Shown: piece by piece, positions 8,707 to 17,759 of the stretch
Layout: every line of letters starts with the position of its first letter
How positions within the stretch are numbered: position 1 is the stretch's first letter
Origin: an uncultured Anaerolineae bacterium
GTDB taxonomy: Bacteria > Chloroflexota > Anaerolineae > Promineifilales > Promineifilaceae
Length of the DNA: 64,000 nt
NCBI GenBank assembly: GCA_905479495.1
Contig: CAJQMR010000003.1
Coordinates: forward strand, 186,001-250,000
Direction of reading: 5' to 3'
Program-made: the position numbers and the translations under genes
The notes under the pieces: generated by a model
Databases searched by the model: none
What the model saw: only the letters and a program-made list of their open reading frames with translations
Told to the model about the DNA's origin: nothing

Positions 8707-10684
8707 ATGAAAAAAAAATCGCTTTTTTATCACATTGTTTATAGGATTGCTGGCCGCCGGACTATTGGTCGCGTGCAGCTCATCCACAACAGCTACGGGA
8801 TCGGCAACCGCTACCCCTACGACTACGGCCGTTCCCCCCACCGCCACTGCTGAAAACAACACCACCAGCCAGCCAGCCGCCGACACCGTCAGCCAATTCC
8901 TGCAATCACTGCTAGATGATCCATCGGGAGCGAGCAGCCTGGATTACCTCAGCGAACCGCTGCGGGCTGACGTAGAAAGCGGCCACCCGCTAACCACCTT
9001 GTTAGGCGTTGACAACTTATATCGATCATTTGGCGTGGACACGCCGCAAATGGACACCAACACAGGCCAGGCCCTCGTTGGAGCCGGGCTCAATTACGTC
9101 AGCCCGGTAAAACGCGACTTTGCCCTGACCGATGAGACGGGCAGCTGGCTCATCAACACCATCATCTCTTACGGCATGCCCGCCATGACCTTGCCCGAAG
9201 ATCGTTTGGCTTCAGCCCAGGTGATCATCGATTACTATCAGGCGATGCAAGATAACCAGATTACCGACGCCATGGCGCTCCTGGCTCCATCTGCAGCTAC
9301 AAACAATGAGGCTGATGTGACCGCCGCTGCCCAAGAATTTCAAGCGATCACCACCACCTCACTTCACCTGCTCCAGGCATCACCCGACCAAGAACTCTAT
9401 TCAGCCACCTTCTGGGTAACGCCCAATTCAGCAAATCCGGGTGATTGGACCACCGGCAGCAACATGCGCCAGATCGAACTCACTCACACGACCGATGGCT
9501 GGCGTATTGCCCAGGTAACAGAGGAATCGATGGCAACACCGGTGCCTACGCCCTCATCTAGCGGCGTTCCTGACAGCGTAATCCAGCAAACAACCCAGGC
9601 CCTGGCTCAAACGTTGGGTATTGACGGAACGGCCGTATCCGTCGTCCAGGCCGAAGCCACCTCCTGGCCAGATTCCTGCCTGGGCATTCAAACACCAGGG
9701 CTGGCGTGCGCCCAACACGTGGTCGATGGCTATCAGGTCACGCTGGCCGCCAATGGCCAACAATTCACCTATCGCAGCAATGGCGACGGCAGCAGCATCG
9801 CCGCCGACATGGCTCTGACCTGGAACCGCGAAGGTGGACTGTCCGGTTTTTGCAACGATCTGACCATCGATATCACAGGACTGGCTACAGCCTACTCCTG
9901 TGTAGGAATGCCCTACACTCAGGTTGGGCAACGGCTGCTTAACCCTGAACCACGACAGCAGCTTTACGATTGGCTCAACACCCTGCAACCGTTCAATTTC
10001 AGCCAATCGGGCGACCTTGCCAGCGATGGAATAAACATCGCTCTGAATTTTAACGGCCAGGGTGATACACTCGCCAACGACACAGATCAAAGTGACATCG
10101 AAGCCTTTGCTTCCCAACTCTATATTCAAATGGCCGGTGACCAGTCTATTCTGACGCCGACGCCAACTGCTGCCTGTACGCTTGAGGCCAACAGCGATGT
10201 CACCCTCTACAACCGTCCAGATGCCACGGCCAGCCAATTTGGCGTGCTGTCGGCGGGTGAAAAGGCAACCATAGGTGGGCAAACGGCCGATGGTTGGTTA
10301 GGGTTTGATCCTGGCGTAGCCCAAGCCGCCAACGTCGGTATCTTCCGACTGCGCTGGGTTGCTCCGGGCAGTGATGTGACCCCATCTGGCAGCTGTGACA
10401 CGCTGCCTGTCTATCCGGCCATATCGCCCACAGCCTGCTATGAAATGGCAATGGCCGACACCCCGATTTACGAGCAGCCAATGGATACGGCCGTATCCAT
10501 TGCCACCCTACCCGCCGGATCGTATACGGCCGTTACTGGCCAAAGCGATCAAGGCTGGTACCAGGTTGATCTGGGTGATGGCAGCCTGGCCGATGGCCAC
10601 AGCGGGCAATCCGGTTGGATGGCACCCGATGCGGGCAACTTTAATGGTCAAGCCTGTAGCAATTTGCCCACAGTTAATCCATAA
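8707..10684 (+). pseudogene. SH3-repeat lipoprotein gene with apparent frameshift in poly-A start region
   Basis: The body (frame of 8735-10684, about 649 codons) is a lipoprotein. It has a hydrophobic signal ending LLVACSSS, a Thr-rich linker, a region with WPDSCLG and GLACAQHVVDGYQV, and two C-terminal SH3-like repeats (about residues 480-550 and 570-640, each with DGWLGF or QGWYQV). The well-placed AGGAG and ATG at 8707 read MKK only in another frame. The nine-A run at 8710-8718 would have to be eight A to join ATG to the signal peptide. Otherwise translation would have to begin at a poor TTG at 8735 with no ribosome site and no basic N-terminus. It may be an assembly error, a true mutation or a slippage switch. 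Not assigned to a function beyond cell-surface protein. Confidence 0.75.
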
Positions 10685-10730
10685 ACCTCCAAAATAGACT
10701 GCTGGTGTAACCACGGCAGACTGTTCTTGT

Positions 10731-10766
10731 GGCGGCATTAAGGAACTCCTCAGTGCCGCCTTTTTG
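10731..10766 (+). terminator. rho-independent terminator
   Basis: GGCGGCA (10731-10737) pairs with TGCCGCC (10754-10760), followed by a T-rich tract TTTTTGCTTTT. It lies 46 bases after the lipoprotein stop and closes the Usp-lipoprotein transcript. Confidence 0.85.
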
Positions 10767-11276
10767 CTTTTCCTCCAACATCATTGGTTAATCCAGAGAT
10801 TATGCTTTCATTCGGTCAAAATCAAAGATGCAAAAAGCCCTGGAAACCATTCTCACTTTCGTCAAAATCGTTTCCAGGGCCGTTAAGTTTGTACTCAAGA
10901 TGAAGGTACAACTTCATCTAAAGGAGTCTGACCAATTTCCAGGCTCCTACTTTCCGCCAGGTATGGCGTTGCCTATTCAATTGTGTCTCCTCTGCTTCCT
11001 ACAATCAAAATATACTTGCTCCTGTTATCGAGAACGGCCGTTTCCCGTTCCGTCTAACACTATCTTTAACCTGTCTATACACTACCACACGCCACCTTAA
11101 GGAGTCCTTATGCCTCCCTAAAGTCCAGTTTAAGTTTCTTACGTCTTTTGACGTAGGGCCTCTTTCCCAAAGCGGCTTTTCAGGTCAGCCTATTTTCGAC
11201 ATTTGCGCCGATGTGGGAACGGCCGTTTCCCGATATGCTAAGAATAATGAAAATAAAAAGGCCTGATACCCATATC
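10767..11276. other. long non-coding stretch with an 11-bp hairpin
   Basis: About 510 bases without a supported gene. An exact 11-bp inverted repeat (10837-10847, GCCCTGGAAAC, with 10870-10880) encloses a 22-base loop. A palindrome TAAGGA-g-TCCTTA lies at 11098-11110, and two ACGGCCGT sites lie near 11034 and 11220. A plus-strand frame at 10828-11100 has no ribosome site and overlaps the hairpin, so it is not called. The structured part could be a small RNA or an mRNA leader. No riboswitch class was recognised. Confidence 0.45.
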
Positions 11277-11897
11277 ATGACAGGATTTAAGCAATTATTA
11301 CGCCGTTTTCCTTTCACCCTGCTAATGCTCGTTGTATTGGGAGCAACGGCCGTTTTCACCAACACCCACCTGTCCACCTTAACCAAAGGCTGGCTGGAGC
11401 GTCTAGGCTACGCCCCCCGTGATTTATGGTTGTTCAATTGGGAACGACTATTTACGTCGGCGCTGGTCACCTTTGGCCAAACAATCTTCTGGCAGGCATT
11501 GGGCATGATTGCCCTGGCCGTCGGGGCCGCAGAATGGTTTACGGGCACCAAACGAACGGCCGTTACTTTTTGGGGCATTCATCTAACCACATTGGTGGCA
11601 GAATCTTTACTTATTGCCCTGCCGCTCCATTTATCAGGCAATACCACCGGCACAGCCCTCATTTTGGCCCGCGACGTCGGGCCGTCGGCTGGTTATTTTG
11701 GCTGTTTGGGCCTGGCGTCGCGCCGCCTGCCCCAGCCCTGGTCATGGCTCAGCGGTACGGCCGTTCTCATCGCGCTTATCGTAACGATGTTTCAAGCACC
11801 TAGAGTAGGACAGAGTACGGCCGTAAAGCTGGCCGCAGACCTGGCCCATCTCGTCGCTTTCCCGCTGGGCTGGTTGACCGCCGAGCTCAGCCTTTAA
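11277..11897 (+). CDS. rhomboid-like membrane protein
   Basis: About 206 aa from ATG 11277 with five to six hydrophobic segments. The block DVGPSAGYFGCLG matches the rhomboid GxSG loop (Ser in GPSAG), and the last helix holds LAHLVAFPLGW, matching the HxxxxxxG His helix. The catalytic Ser-His pair of a rhomboid intramembrane protease therefore seems present, although the match is loose. Earlier in-frame ATGs at 11211, 11235 and 11247 exist and no start has a clear ribosome site. The substrate is unknown. Several ACGGCCGT palindromes read as TAV inside the helices. Confidence 0.6.
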   Translation: MTGFKQLLRRFPFTLLMLVVLGATAVFTNTHLSTLTKGWLERLGYAPRDLWLFNWERLFTSALVTFGQTIFWQALGMIALAVGAAEWFTGTKRTAVTFWGIHLTTLVAESLLIALPLHLSGNTTGTALILARDVGPSAGYFGCLGLASRRLPQPWSWLSGTAVLIALIVTMFQAPRVGQSTAVKLAADLAHLVAFPLGWLTAELSL

Positions 11898-11919
11898 TTT
11901 ATGTAAAGGAGGTATCATC

Positions 11920-12612
11920 ATGGATGCTACACGCTTAAACAAACTAGAAAATTTAGGTTTTTTCACGCTCCCCCCTCGTCATGAGCATTGCATCGGCTAC
12001 ACCGGTTTGCTTATCCTGATGCGCCACAAACCCACTAGCCAGCAGGTTACGATTGATCCGCGCACCATTCATATGCGACTGTTAGATTGGGATGGCAAGG
12101 CTCATTTGACGACGTTCAAAAACACAACCCCTTTCCCCATGTCCCGGATTGTTTGCCCTGGCAAAATCACTATTCAAGATCAGGCTGGGCAGCATTTTTC
12201 CTTCTTCGTTTTTGGCGGCTCTCTGGAAGCACACGATGAAACCCCCGATGAAAAAGTCTACACGCTGCATTCGACTGCCCCCATTCTGGAATTAACGTCC
12301 AGGAAAACCACCTCGGCCAACTTATTTGCGAATGAAGTTGAAGCTTTATGGGCTGAACTGCAAATGTCCTGGGGTTTGAATGATGAAAATTTCTGGCGGC
12401 AATTGACTAAAGTTCATCCATTTCACCTGTACGCCGCCTCCTTGACGGCCGTTCTTAACCGTTATGACCAGGCGTCGAGCTTAAATCCCAGCCTAAGGTG
12501 GCAATCATTACGCAACGCGCTACAGCTTGAACAATCATGGCTGCAAAGTGTTGGCCAGTGGCCTGAACCAACACCAACGTTGAATAAACTGCGGACTGGG
12601 CTGAACCCATAA
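11920..12612 (+). CDS. conserved-looking protein of unknown function
   Basis: A 230-aa protein with a strong AAAGGAGG ribosome site at about 11906. It has no signal peptide or membrane helix. The N-terminal half looks beta-rich with alternating hydrophobic residues (about 25-130), and the C-terminal third is helical with many Trp and Leu. No known motif was found and I do not recognise the family. It is unlinked by overlap to either neighbour, although it lies in the same direction between the rhomboid-like gene and the AI-2E transporter. Confidence 0.7.
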   Translation: MDATRLNKLENLGFFTLPPRHEHCIGYTGLLILMRHKPTSQQVTIDPRTIHMRLLDWDGKAHLTTFKNTTPFPMSRIVCPGKITIQDQAGQHFSFFVFGGSLEAHDETPDEKVYTLHSTAPILELTSRKTTSANLFANEVEALWAELQMSWGLNDENFWRQLTKVHPFHLYAASLTAVLNRYDQASSLNPSLRWQSLRNALQLEQSWLQSVGQWPEPTPTLNKLRTGLNP

Positions 12613-12670
12613 AAACTCGGCTCCTTACCTAAACAAAAGGATCCGTAACCGACAAGAAACGAAGCGTATT

Positions 12671-13708
12671 ATGACAGAACGAATCAGTTTACAGGTGTGG
12701 TTGGCTTTATTTGGGCTAGGCTTAGCACTTTGGCTGGCTGTCACCTATTTGCAAGATATTCTAGCTATTGGCTGGGTACTGTTTGGCGCGATTTTATTGA
12801 GTCTGGCCATACAGCCGTTAGCCAACCGCCTGTCTCGTTACCATATTCCTCGGGGTATGACAGTTTTTATCATTTATGTGGCTGGAGTGGCGTTGTTGGT
12901 TGGGCTGGGTTATTTACTGGCTCCAATCATCAATCAGGACGTCAGCTATCTGCAAACGAATGGTTCCACCTTGTTGCAATCAGGCTTGACTCGTTTGGCC
13001 AACACACCTCTGGCCAGTTGGATACCCTCACGGGACTCACTGATTCAAAATTTATCACAGCGCCTGGACACCATCATCACCGGCGCAGCGGGAACCTTAG
13101 CCAGTGTTAGCAATCTATTTTTAGACTTATCGGTTGTCTTCATTTTGGCTTATTTTCTGACAGCCCACGACGGCCGTTGGAGTGAACGCATGGTGATATC
13201 CTGGTTTCCACCGGACCGGCAAAGTCACGTTCGTGAAATTCTGGCCAACACCCGCCAACGATTGGCACGCTGGGTCCTGGCCCAGTTGGCTGTCGCCCTC
13301 TTTTTTGCCATCACTTTCAGCATTGGCCTGACACTGTTGCAGACGCCTTTTGCGCTGACGATTGGTATCGTCAGCGGGCTGTTGTGCCTGATTCCAGTTC
13401 CATATTTGGGCGCTTTTGTAGCGACGGGATTAACGGCCGTTTCCGCTGCTACCGGCAATCCCTGGCAAATTCTCTGGGTAGCCATCTACACCCTGGTCGT
13501 CTCCGCCTTTGAGGCACATATTTTACTGCCGGTGTTATACGGCCGTGCCGTGGGACTGGATTCGGCCGTTGTGCTGCTGGCGCTGCTGGCCGGGGCCAAA
13601 ATAGGCGGCATCGTCGGCGTCTTTTTCGCCGTGCCCGCTGCTGTCATCGCCCTGACCATCATACAAGAAATACAAACCGCCACCCTTGGCAACGCCGTGG
13701 CGGATTAG
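12671..13708 (+). CDS. AI-2E family transporter (PerM/YdiK-like)
   Basis: A 345-aa membrane protein with the family layout: two or three N-terminal helices, a long extracytoplasmic middle (about residues 90-150) and a C-terminal bundle. It contains the characteristic LIPVPYLGAF and the closing block EAHILLPVLYGRAVGL. The family includes exporters suggested for autoinducer-2 and Na(+)/H(+) antiporters, so the substrate is open. Weak ribosome site. The glucoamylase gene begins 12 bases after its stop. Confidence 0.88.
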   Translation: MTERISLQVWLALFGLGLALWLAVTYLQDILAIGWVLFGAILLSLAIQPLANRLSRYHIPRGMTVFIIYVAGVALLVGLGYLLAPIINQDVSYLQTNGSTLLQSGLTRLANTPLASWIPSRDSLIQNLSQRLDTIITGAAGTLASVSNLFLDLSVVFILAYFLTAHDGRWSERMVISWFPPDRQSHVREILANTRQRLARWVLAQLAVALFFAITFSIGLTLLQTPFALTIGIVSGLLCLIPVPYLGAFVATGLTAVSAATGNPWQILWVAIYTLVVSAFEAHILLPVLYGRAVGLDSAVVLLALLAGAKIGGIVGVFFAVPAAVIALTIIQEIQTATLGNAVAD

Positions 13709-13720
13709 GAAATATCGATT

Positions 13721-16135
13721 ATGACAGACTCTATCAAGAATGCACCTGGCTGGCCTGGTATTCCGGCTCGCTGGACCTCCAGCGCCAAAAGCGGCGTTGG
13801 CACTGCTTTCAAAGCCACCAGCCGCGTCTGGTTTACCCTCAGCCACGGCATCTTCAACGAAATTTATTACCCGCGCCTGGATCAAGCATGCGTGCGTGAC
13901 ATGGGGCTGATTGTCACCGATGGCACTGACTTTTTCTCCGAAGAGAAACGCCACTGCGATCACAAAACAGAGTATCTGGCCCCGGCTGTACCGGCTTATA
14001 AACTCACCAATACGGACCAAAACGGCCGTTACACCATCACCAAAGAAATCCTGGCCGACCCCCAGCGTGACGTCATCTGGCAGCACACCCAATTCACAGC
14101 AACAATGGGCAGCCTGAACGACTACCACCTTTACGTCCTGCTGGCACCGCACCTGGGCAACCGGGGGGCCGACAACACCGCCTGGATAGCCGACTACAAA
14201 GGCGTCCCCATGCTTTTTGCCCAACGAAACGACAACGTACTGGCCCTGGCCTGCTCCGTTCCCTGGCTCCAGCGTTCAGCCGGTTTTGTCGGTTCATCCG
14301 ACGGCTGGCAGGATTTAAGCCAGCACAAGCAAATAACCTGGACCTATGACCGGGCTGAGAACGGCAACGTGGCCCTGACTGGTGAAGTTGACCTGATGGC
14401 GGACGGCCGTTTTGATCTCACCCTCGGTTTTGGCCTGACCGCCGACGAAGCAGGGCACCGTGCCCGCGCCGCCCTGCTGAATGGCTTCGAGGCTGCCAAA
14501 CAGACCACGTTGCATGAGTGGCAAACCTGGCAGGACAGCCTGCCCACCCCGGCCAAAGCCGATGCTGACGAAAAAAGATTGTATCGCATCAGTACGGCCG
14601 TGATGCGCACCCACGCCGGCAAACGATTCCCCGGCGGCGTTATCGCCAGCCTCTCGATCCCCTGGGGCTTTGCCAAAGGGGACGACGATTTAGGCGGCTA
14701 CCATCTGGTTTGGCCGCGTGACTTGGCCGAAACGGCCGGTGGTCTGCTGGCCGCTGGGGCCCATGACGACGCCCGTCACATTTTAGAATTCTTGCAAATC
14801 ACCCAGGAAGCCGACGGCCATTGGCCGCAAAACATGTGGCTGGATGGCTCGCCTTACTGGGGCGGCCTGCAAATGGACGAAACCGCTTTTCCCATTTTGC
14901 TGGTCGATCTGGCCCGGCGCGAAGGCACGTTAACCGATAAAGATCGGGAACGCTACTGGCTGATGGTGTACCGCGCTGCTCAATTTGTGGTGCAGCACGG
15001 CCCAGTCAGCCAGCAAGATCGCTGGGAAGAAGACCCCGGCTATTCCCCCTTCACCCTGGCCATAGAAATTGCTGCCTTGCTGGTCGCCGCCGACATGGCC
15101 GAGGAACACGACAGCAAAGACATGGCCGACTATTTACGCCAGACCGCCGATACCTGGAACGCCAGCATTGAGCGCTGGACCTACGTCACCGGCACTGATT
15201 TGGCCCAGGAAGCAGGGGTGGCTGGTTACTACGTGCGCATCGCCCCACCGGAAACGGCCGATGCCGCTTCGCCGACGGAAGGGTTTGTGCCCATCAAAAA
15301 TCGGCCGCCGGGACAGAGCCTGGAACCGGCCAAACACATCGTCAGCCCGGATGCGCTGGCGCTGGTGCGTTTTGGCCTGCGCGCCGCCGACGATCCCCGC
15401 ATCGTCAACACCGTTAAGGTAATTGATGCGCTGCTGAAAACAGACACACCGACCGGCCCTGTTTGGCACCGTTACAACGACGATGGCTACGGTGAACACG
15501 AAAACGGCGATCCGTTTGACGGCACCGGCATTGGCCGCGCCTGGCCACTGCTCACCGGGGAGCGCGGCCATTACGAATTGACCGCCAACAATACACAGCA
15601 CGCCCAAGAACTGCTAGAGGCCATGGGATCATTCGCCAACGAGGGCGGGTTTTTGCCGGAACAGGTGTGGGACGCCGACGACATCCCCGAAAAAGAACTA
15701 TTCTTCGGCCATCCGGCCGGATCGGCCATGCCGCTGGTGTGGGCGCACGCCGAATATGTGAAGCTGTGCCGTTCGCTGGCCGATGGCGCGGTGTTTGACA
15801 TGCCACCGCAGACGGTCAAACGGTATGTGGAAGGGAAGATCGAGTCGCCGTACACGGTCTGGCGCTTTAGCCACAAGTGCCGCACCATTCCCGCCGGGCA
15901 AATTCTGCGGGTTGAATTGCTGGAAACGGCCGTTGTCCATTGGAGCGACGATAACTGGCAAACCACGCAGGAAACCCACACCCGCAACACCGGATTGGGT
16001 TTGCACATCGCCGATTTGCCCACCACCGAATACGAAGCCGGGTCCGAAATCCTGTTTACCTTCCACTGGCTGGATAACGGCCGTTGGCAAAACGAAAATT
16101 TCACCGTTCAGGTTAGCGAAGCAACCAGCGCCTAG
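13721..16135 (+). CDS. GH15 glucoamylase-type glucan 1,4-alpha-glucosidase
   Basis: Predicted to release glucose from the non-reducing ends of alpha-glucans. The 804-aa layout is that of bacterial GH15 enzymes: an N-terminal beta-sandwich (from GTAFKATSRVWFTLSHG) then an (alpha/alpha)6 barrel. Visible barrel blocks include HLVWPRDLAE, the acidic EDPGYSPF region and the late catalytic-base region GGFLPEQVWD. An extra C-terminal beta domain follows (about 690-804). No signal peptide is seen, so it may act on intracellular glycogen or maltodextrin. The SDR downstream resembles glucose 1-dehydrogenase, which would use the product. Palindromes inside read as NGR, DGR and ETAV. Confidence 0.92.
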   Translation: MTDSIKNAPGWPGIPARWTSSAKSGVGTAFKATSRVWFTLSHGIFNEIYYPRLDQACVRDMGLIVTDGTDFFSEEKRHCDHKTEYLAPAVPAYKLTNTDQNGRYTITKEILADPQRDVIWQHTQFTATMGSLNDYHLYVLLAPHLGNRGADNTAWIADYKGVPMLFAQRNDNVLALACSVPWLQRSAGFVGSSDGWQDLSQHKQITWTYDRAENGNVALTGEVDLMADGRFDLTLGFGLTADEAGHRARAALLNGFEAAKQTTLHEWQTWQDSLPTPAKADADEKRLYRISTAVMRTHAGKRFPGGVIASLSIPWGFAKGDDDLGGYHLVWPRDLAETAGGLLAAGAHDDARHILEFLQITQEADGHWPQNMWLDGSPYWGGLQMDETAFPILLVDLARREGTLTDKDRERYWLMVYRAAQFVVQHGPVSQQDRWEEDPGYSPFTLAIEIAALLVAADMAEEHDSKDMADYLRQTADTWNASIERWTYVTGTDLAQEAGVAGYYVRIAPPETADAASPTEGFVPIKNRPPGQSLEPAKHIVSPDALALVRFGLRAADDPRIVNTVKVIDALLKTDTPTGPVWHRYNDDGYGEHENGDPFDGTGIGRAWPLLTGERGHYELTANNTQHAQELLEAMGSFANEGGFLPEQVWDADDIPEKELFFGHPAGSAMPLVWAHAEYVKLCRSLADGAVFDMPPQTVKRYVEGKIESPYTVWRFSHKCRTIPAGQILRVELLETAVVHWSDDNWQTTQETHTRNTGLGLHIADLPTTEYEAGSEILFTFHWLDNGRWQNENFTVQVSEATSA

Positions 16136-16143
16136 GAAACCCC

Positions 16144-16980
16144 ATGAGTCAGGAAACACGCCCCACCCATTCGATTCCCTGGCCGGCCTATGCGTCGGAA
16201 CTGGTGGGAACGGCCGTGCTGCTCACTGTTGGTCTGTCCGTAGTCATTCTCGCCTTTGGCCAGGGCAGCCCGGTCGTGAATTGGATTCCTTCCGCCGGGC
16301 TGCGCCGCCTGATCACCGGCTTCCTCTTCGGCTCCACCGGGGCGCTGATCGCCCTCTCCCCCATCGGCAAACACAGCGGGGCGCATATCAATCCGGTGGT
16401 CTCGCTCAGCTTCTGGCGGCTGCACAAGCTAAGTCTGCGCCACACCATTGGCTACATCATCGCTCAATTTGCCGGGGCTGTCTTGGGGGCACTGCCCCTG
16501 CTGGCCTGGGGCGCAATGGGGCGAAGTGTTCAATTTGGGGCGACAGTGCCCGGTTCCGGTTACGGCGCAGGTTGGGCCTTGCTGGGAGAAATCATTACCA
16601 CGTTTGCTCTGGTGATTGGGTTGTTCTTTTTTTTGCGGCATAAGGGATTACGGCCGTTGACCCCTGCCCTCTTTCCGCCGCTGTACGCCGTAATGGTCTT
16701 TTTAGAAGCGCCCATTTCTGGCACTAGCACCAATCCGGCCCGCAGTTTTGGCCCGGCAGTTATCTCCGGGCAGTGGTCGGGCTGGTGGGTGTACGCCCTG
16801 GGGCCGCTGCTGGGCGCGCTGTTGGGCGTCGCCGTCTACCGTTTCACTCCCCTGAGCCAGTTAGAAATCGAAGTCGCCAAAATTTTTCATTTTGAACACG
16901 ATCCGCACGGAATTTTCCACCCGGAAATAACAGAAGAGATACCTGCACCCATCAAAAGGAGTTCGCATGCTAGAGGATAA
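16144..16980 (+). CDS. MIP/aquaporin family channel
   Basis: A 278-aa, six-helix channel for water or small uncharged solutes. The two half-helix motifs are HINPVVSLSF (NPV instead of the usual NPA) and STNPARSFGP (classic NPA), in the expected tandem arrangement. The C-terminal tail of about 40 residues is cytosolic and charged. The altered first motif could shift selectivity, but this is an inference. It starts 9 bases after the glucoamylase stop and overlaps the following SDR gene by 14 bases, so the three form a transcription unit. Confidence 0.92.
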   Translation: MSQETRPTHSIPWPAYASELVGTAVLLTVGLSVVILAFGQGSPVVNWIPSAGLRRLITGFLFGSTGALIALSPIGKHSGAHINPVVSLSFWRLHKLSLRHTIGYIIAQFAGAVLGALPLLAWGAMGRSVQFGATVPGSGYGAGWALLGEIITTFALVIGLFFFLRHKGLRPLTPALFPPLYAVMVFLEAPISGTSTNPARSFGPAVISGQWSGWWVYALGPLLGALLGVAVYRFTPLSQLEIEVAKIFHFEHDPHGIFHPEITEEIPAPIKRSSHARG

Positions 16981-17731
16981 AGTAGCCATCGTCACCGGTG
17001 CCAACAGCGGCATTGGCCGGGCCATTGCCCTGGGCTTAGCTCAGGCCGGAGCCAACGTCACCATTGATTACGTGGTGCATCCTGAATCGGCCCAAGAACT
17101 GGAAGAAGAAATTCGCCATCTCGGCGAAAAGGCCATCATGGTGGACGCCGACGTGAGCCAGGTGGCCGATTTACAAATGTTGGTGGATAAGACAATTGAA
17201 GCGTTTGGCCGCCTGGACATTTTTGTCAACAACGCCGGTATTGAAACCCGCACCTCTTTACTGGACACGACTGAAGAGCAGTTCGACAAGGTGATGGCCG
17301 TCAATCTGAAAAGCGCCTTCTTTGGCACGCAGATCGCTGCCCAACAAATGATCAAACAAGGCAGCGACGGCCGTATCATCAACATCTCATCGGTTCATGA
17401 AGATTGGCCCATGCCGGGCAACACGCCCTACTGCTGCTCCAAAGGCGGGATGCGTATGCTAACCCGCACCGCCGGTGTGGAACTGGCTGAAAAAGGCATC
17501 ACCGTCGTCGGTGTAGGCCCCGGCGCAGTGGCCACGCCCATCAATCAGGAAACCATGTCTGACCCGGACAAATTGGCCCGTCTGAAAGCAGCCATTCCCC
17601 TCGGACGGCTGGCCGATCCAGCCGAAATTGCTGATTTAGTGGTCTGGCTGGCGTCAGCCCAGGCCGGCTACGTGACCGCCACAACTTACTTCTTGGACGG
17701 CGGCATCATGCAAGGCAGTCCAGGTCTATAA
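16967..17731 (+). CDS. glucose 1-dehydrogenase-like short-chain dehydrogenase
   Basis: A 254-aa classical SDR. The cofactor loop TGANSGIGRA is at residues 9-18 and NNAGIE near 88. The active site consists of Ser in NISSVHED with Tyr and Lys in TPYCCSKGG. The text around the active site closely resembles glucose 1-dehydrogenases, which oxidise beta-D-glucose with NAD(P)(+). Other SDR substrates remain possible. An AAAGGAG site precedes the ATG inside the aquaporin gene. With the glucoamylase upstream, a glucose-processing unit is plausible. Confidence 0.9.
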   Translation: MLEDKVAIVTGANSGIGRAIALGLAQAGANVTIDYVVHPESAQELEEEIRHLGEKAIMVDADVSQVADLQMLVDKTIEAFGRLDIFVNNAGIETRTSLLDTTEEQFDKVMAVNLKSAFFGTQIAAQQMIKQGSDGRIINISSVHEDWPMPGNTPYCCSKGGMRMLTRTAGVELAEKGITVVGVGPGAVATPINQETMSDPDKLARLKAAIPLGRLADPAEIADLVVWLASAQAGYVTATTYFLDGGIMQGSPGL

Positions 17732-17759
17732 ACGGAGGACAGGCACGAAAAGGCGACTC

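Noticed and set aside
9554..10282. Long minus-strand open frame (242 codons) inside the SH3 lipoprotein gene
   Set aside because: It is fully antisense to a gene with clear domains, has no ribosome site and its composition mirrors the opposite strand.
10828..11100. Plus-strand 90-codon ORF in the long gap
   Set aside because: No ribosome site, overlaps an exact hairpin and has no protein-like pattern.
13535..14224. Minus-strand open frame (229 codons) spanning the AI-2E/glucoamylase junction
   Set aside because: It overlaps two well-supported genes on the opposite strand and has no recognisable features.
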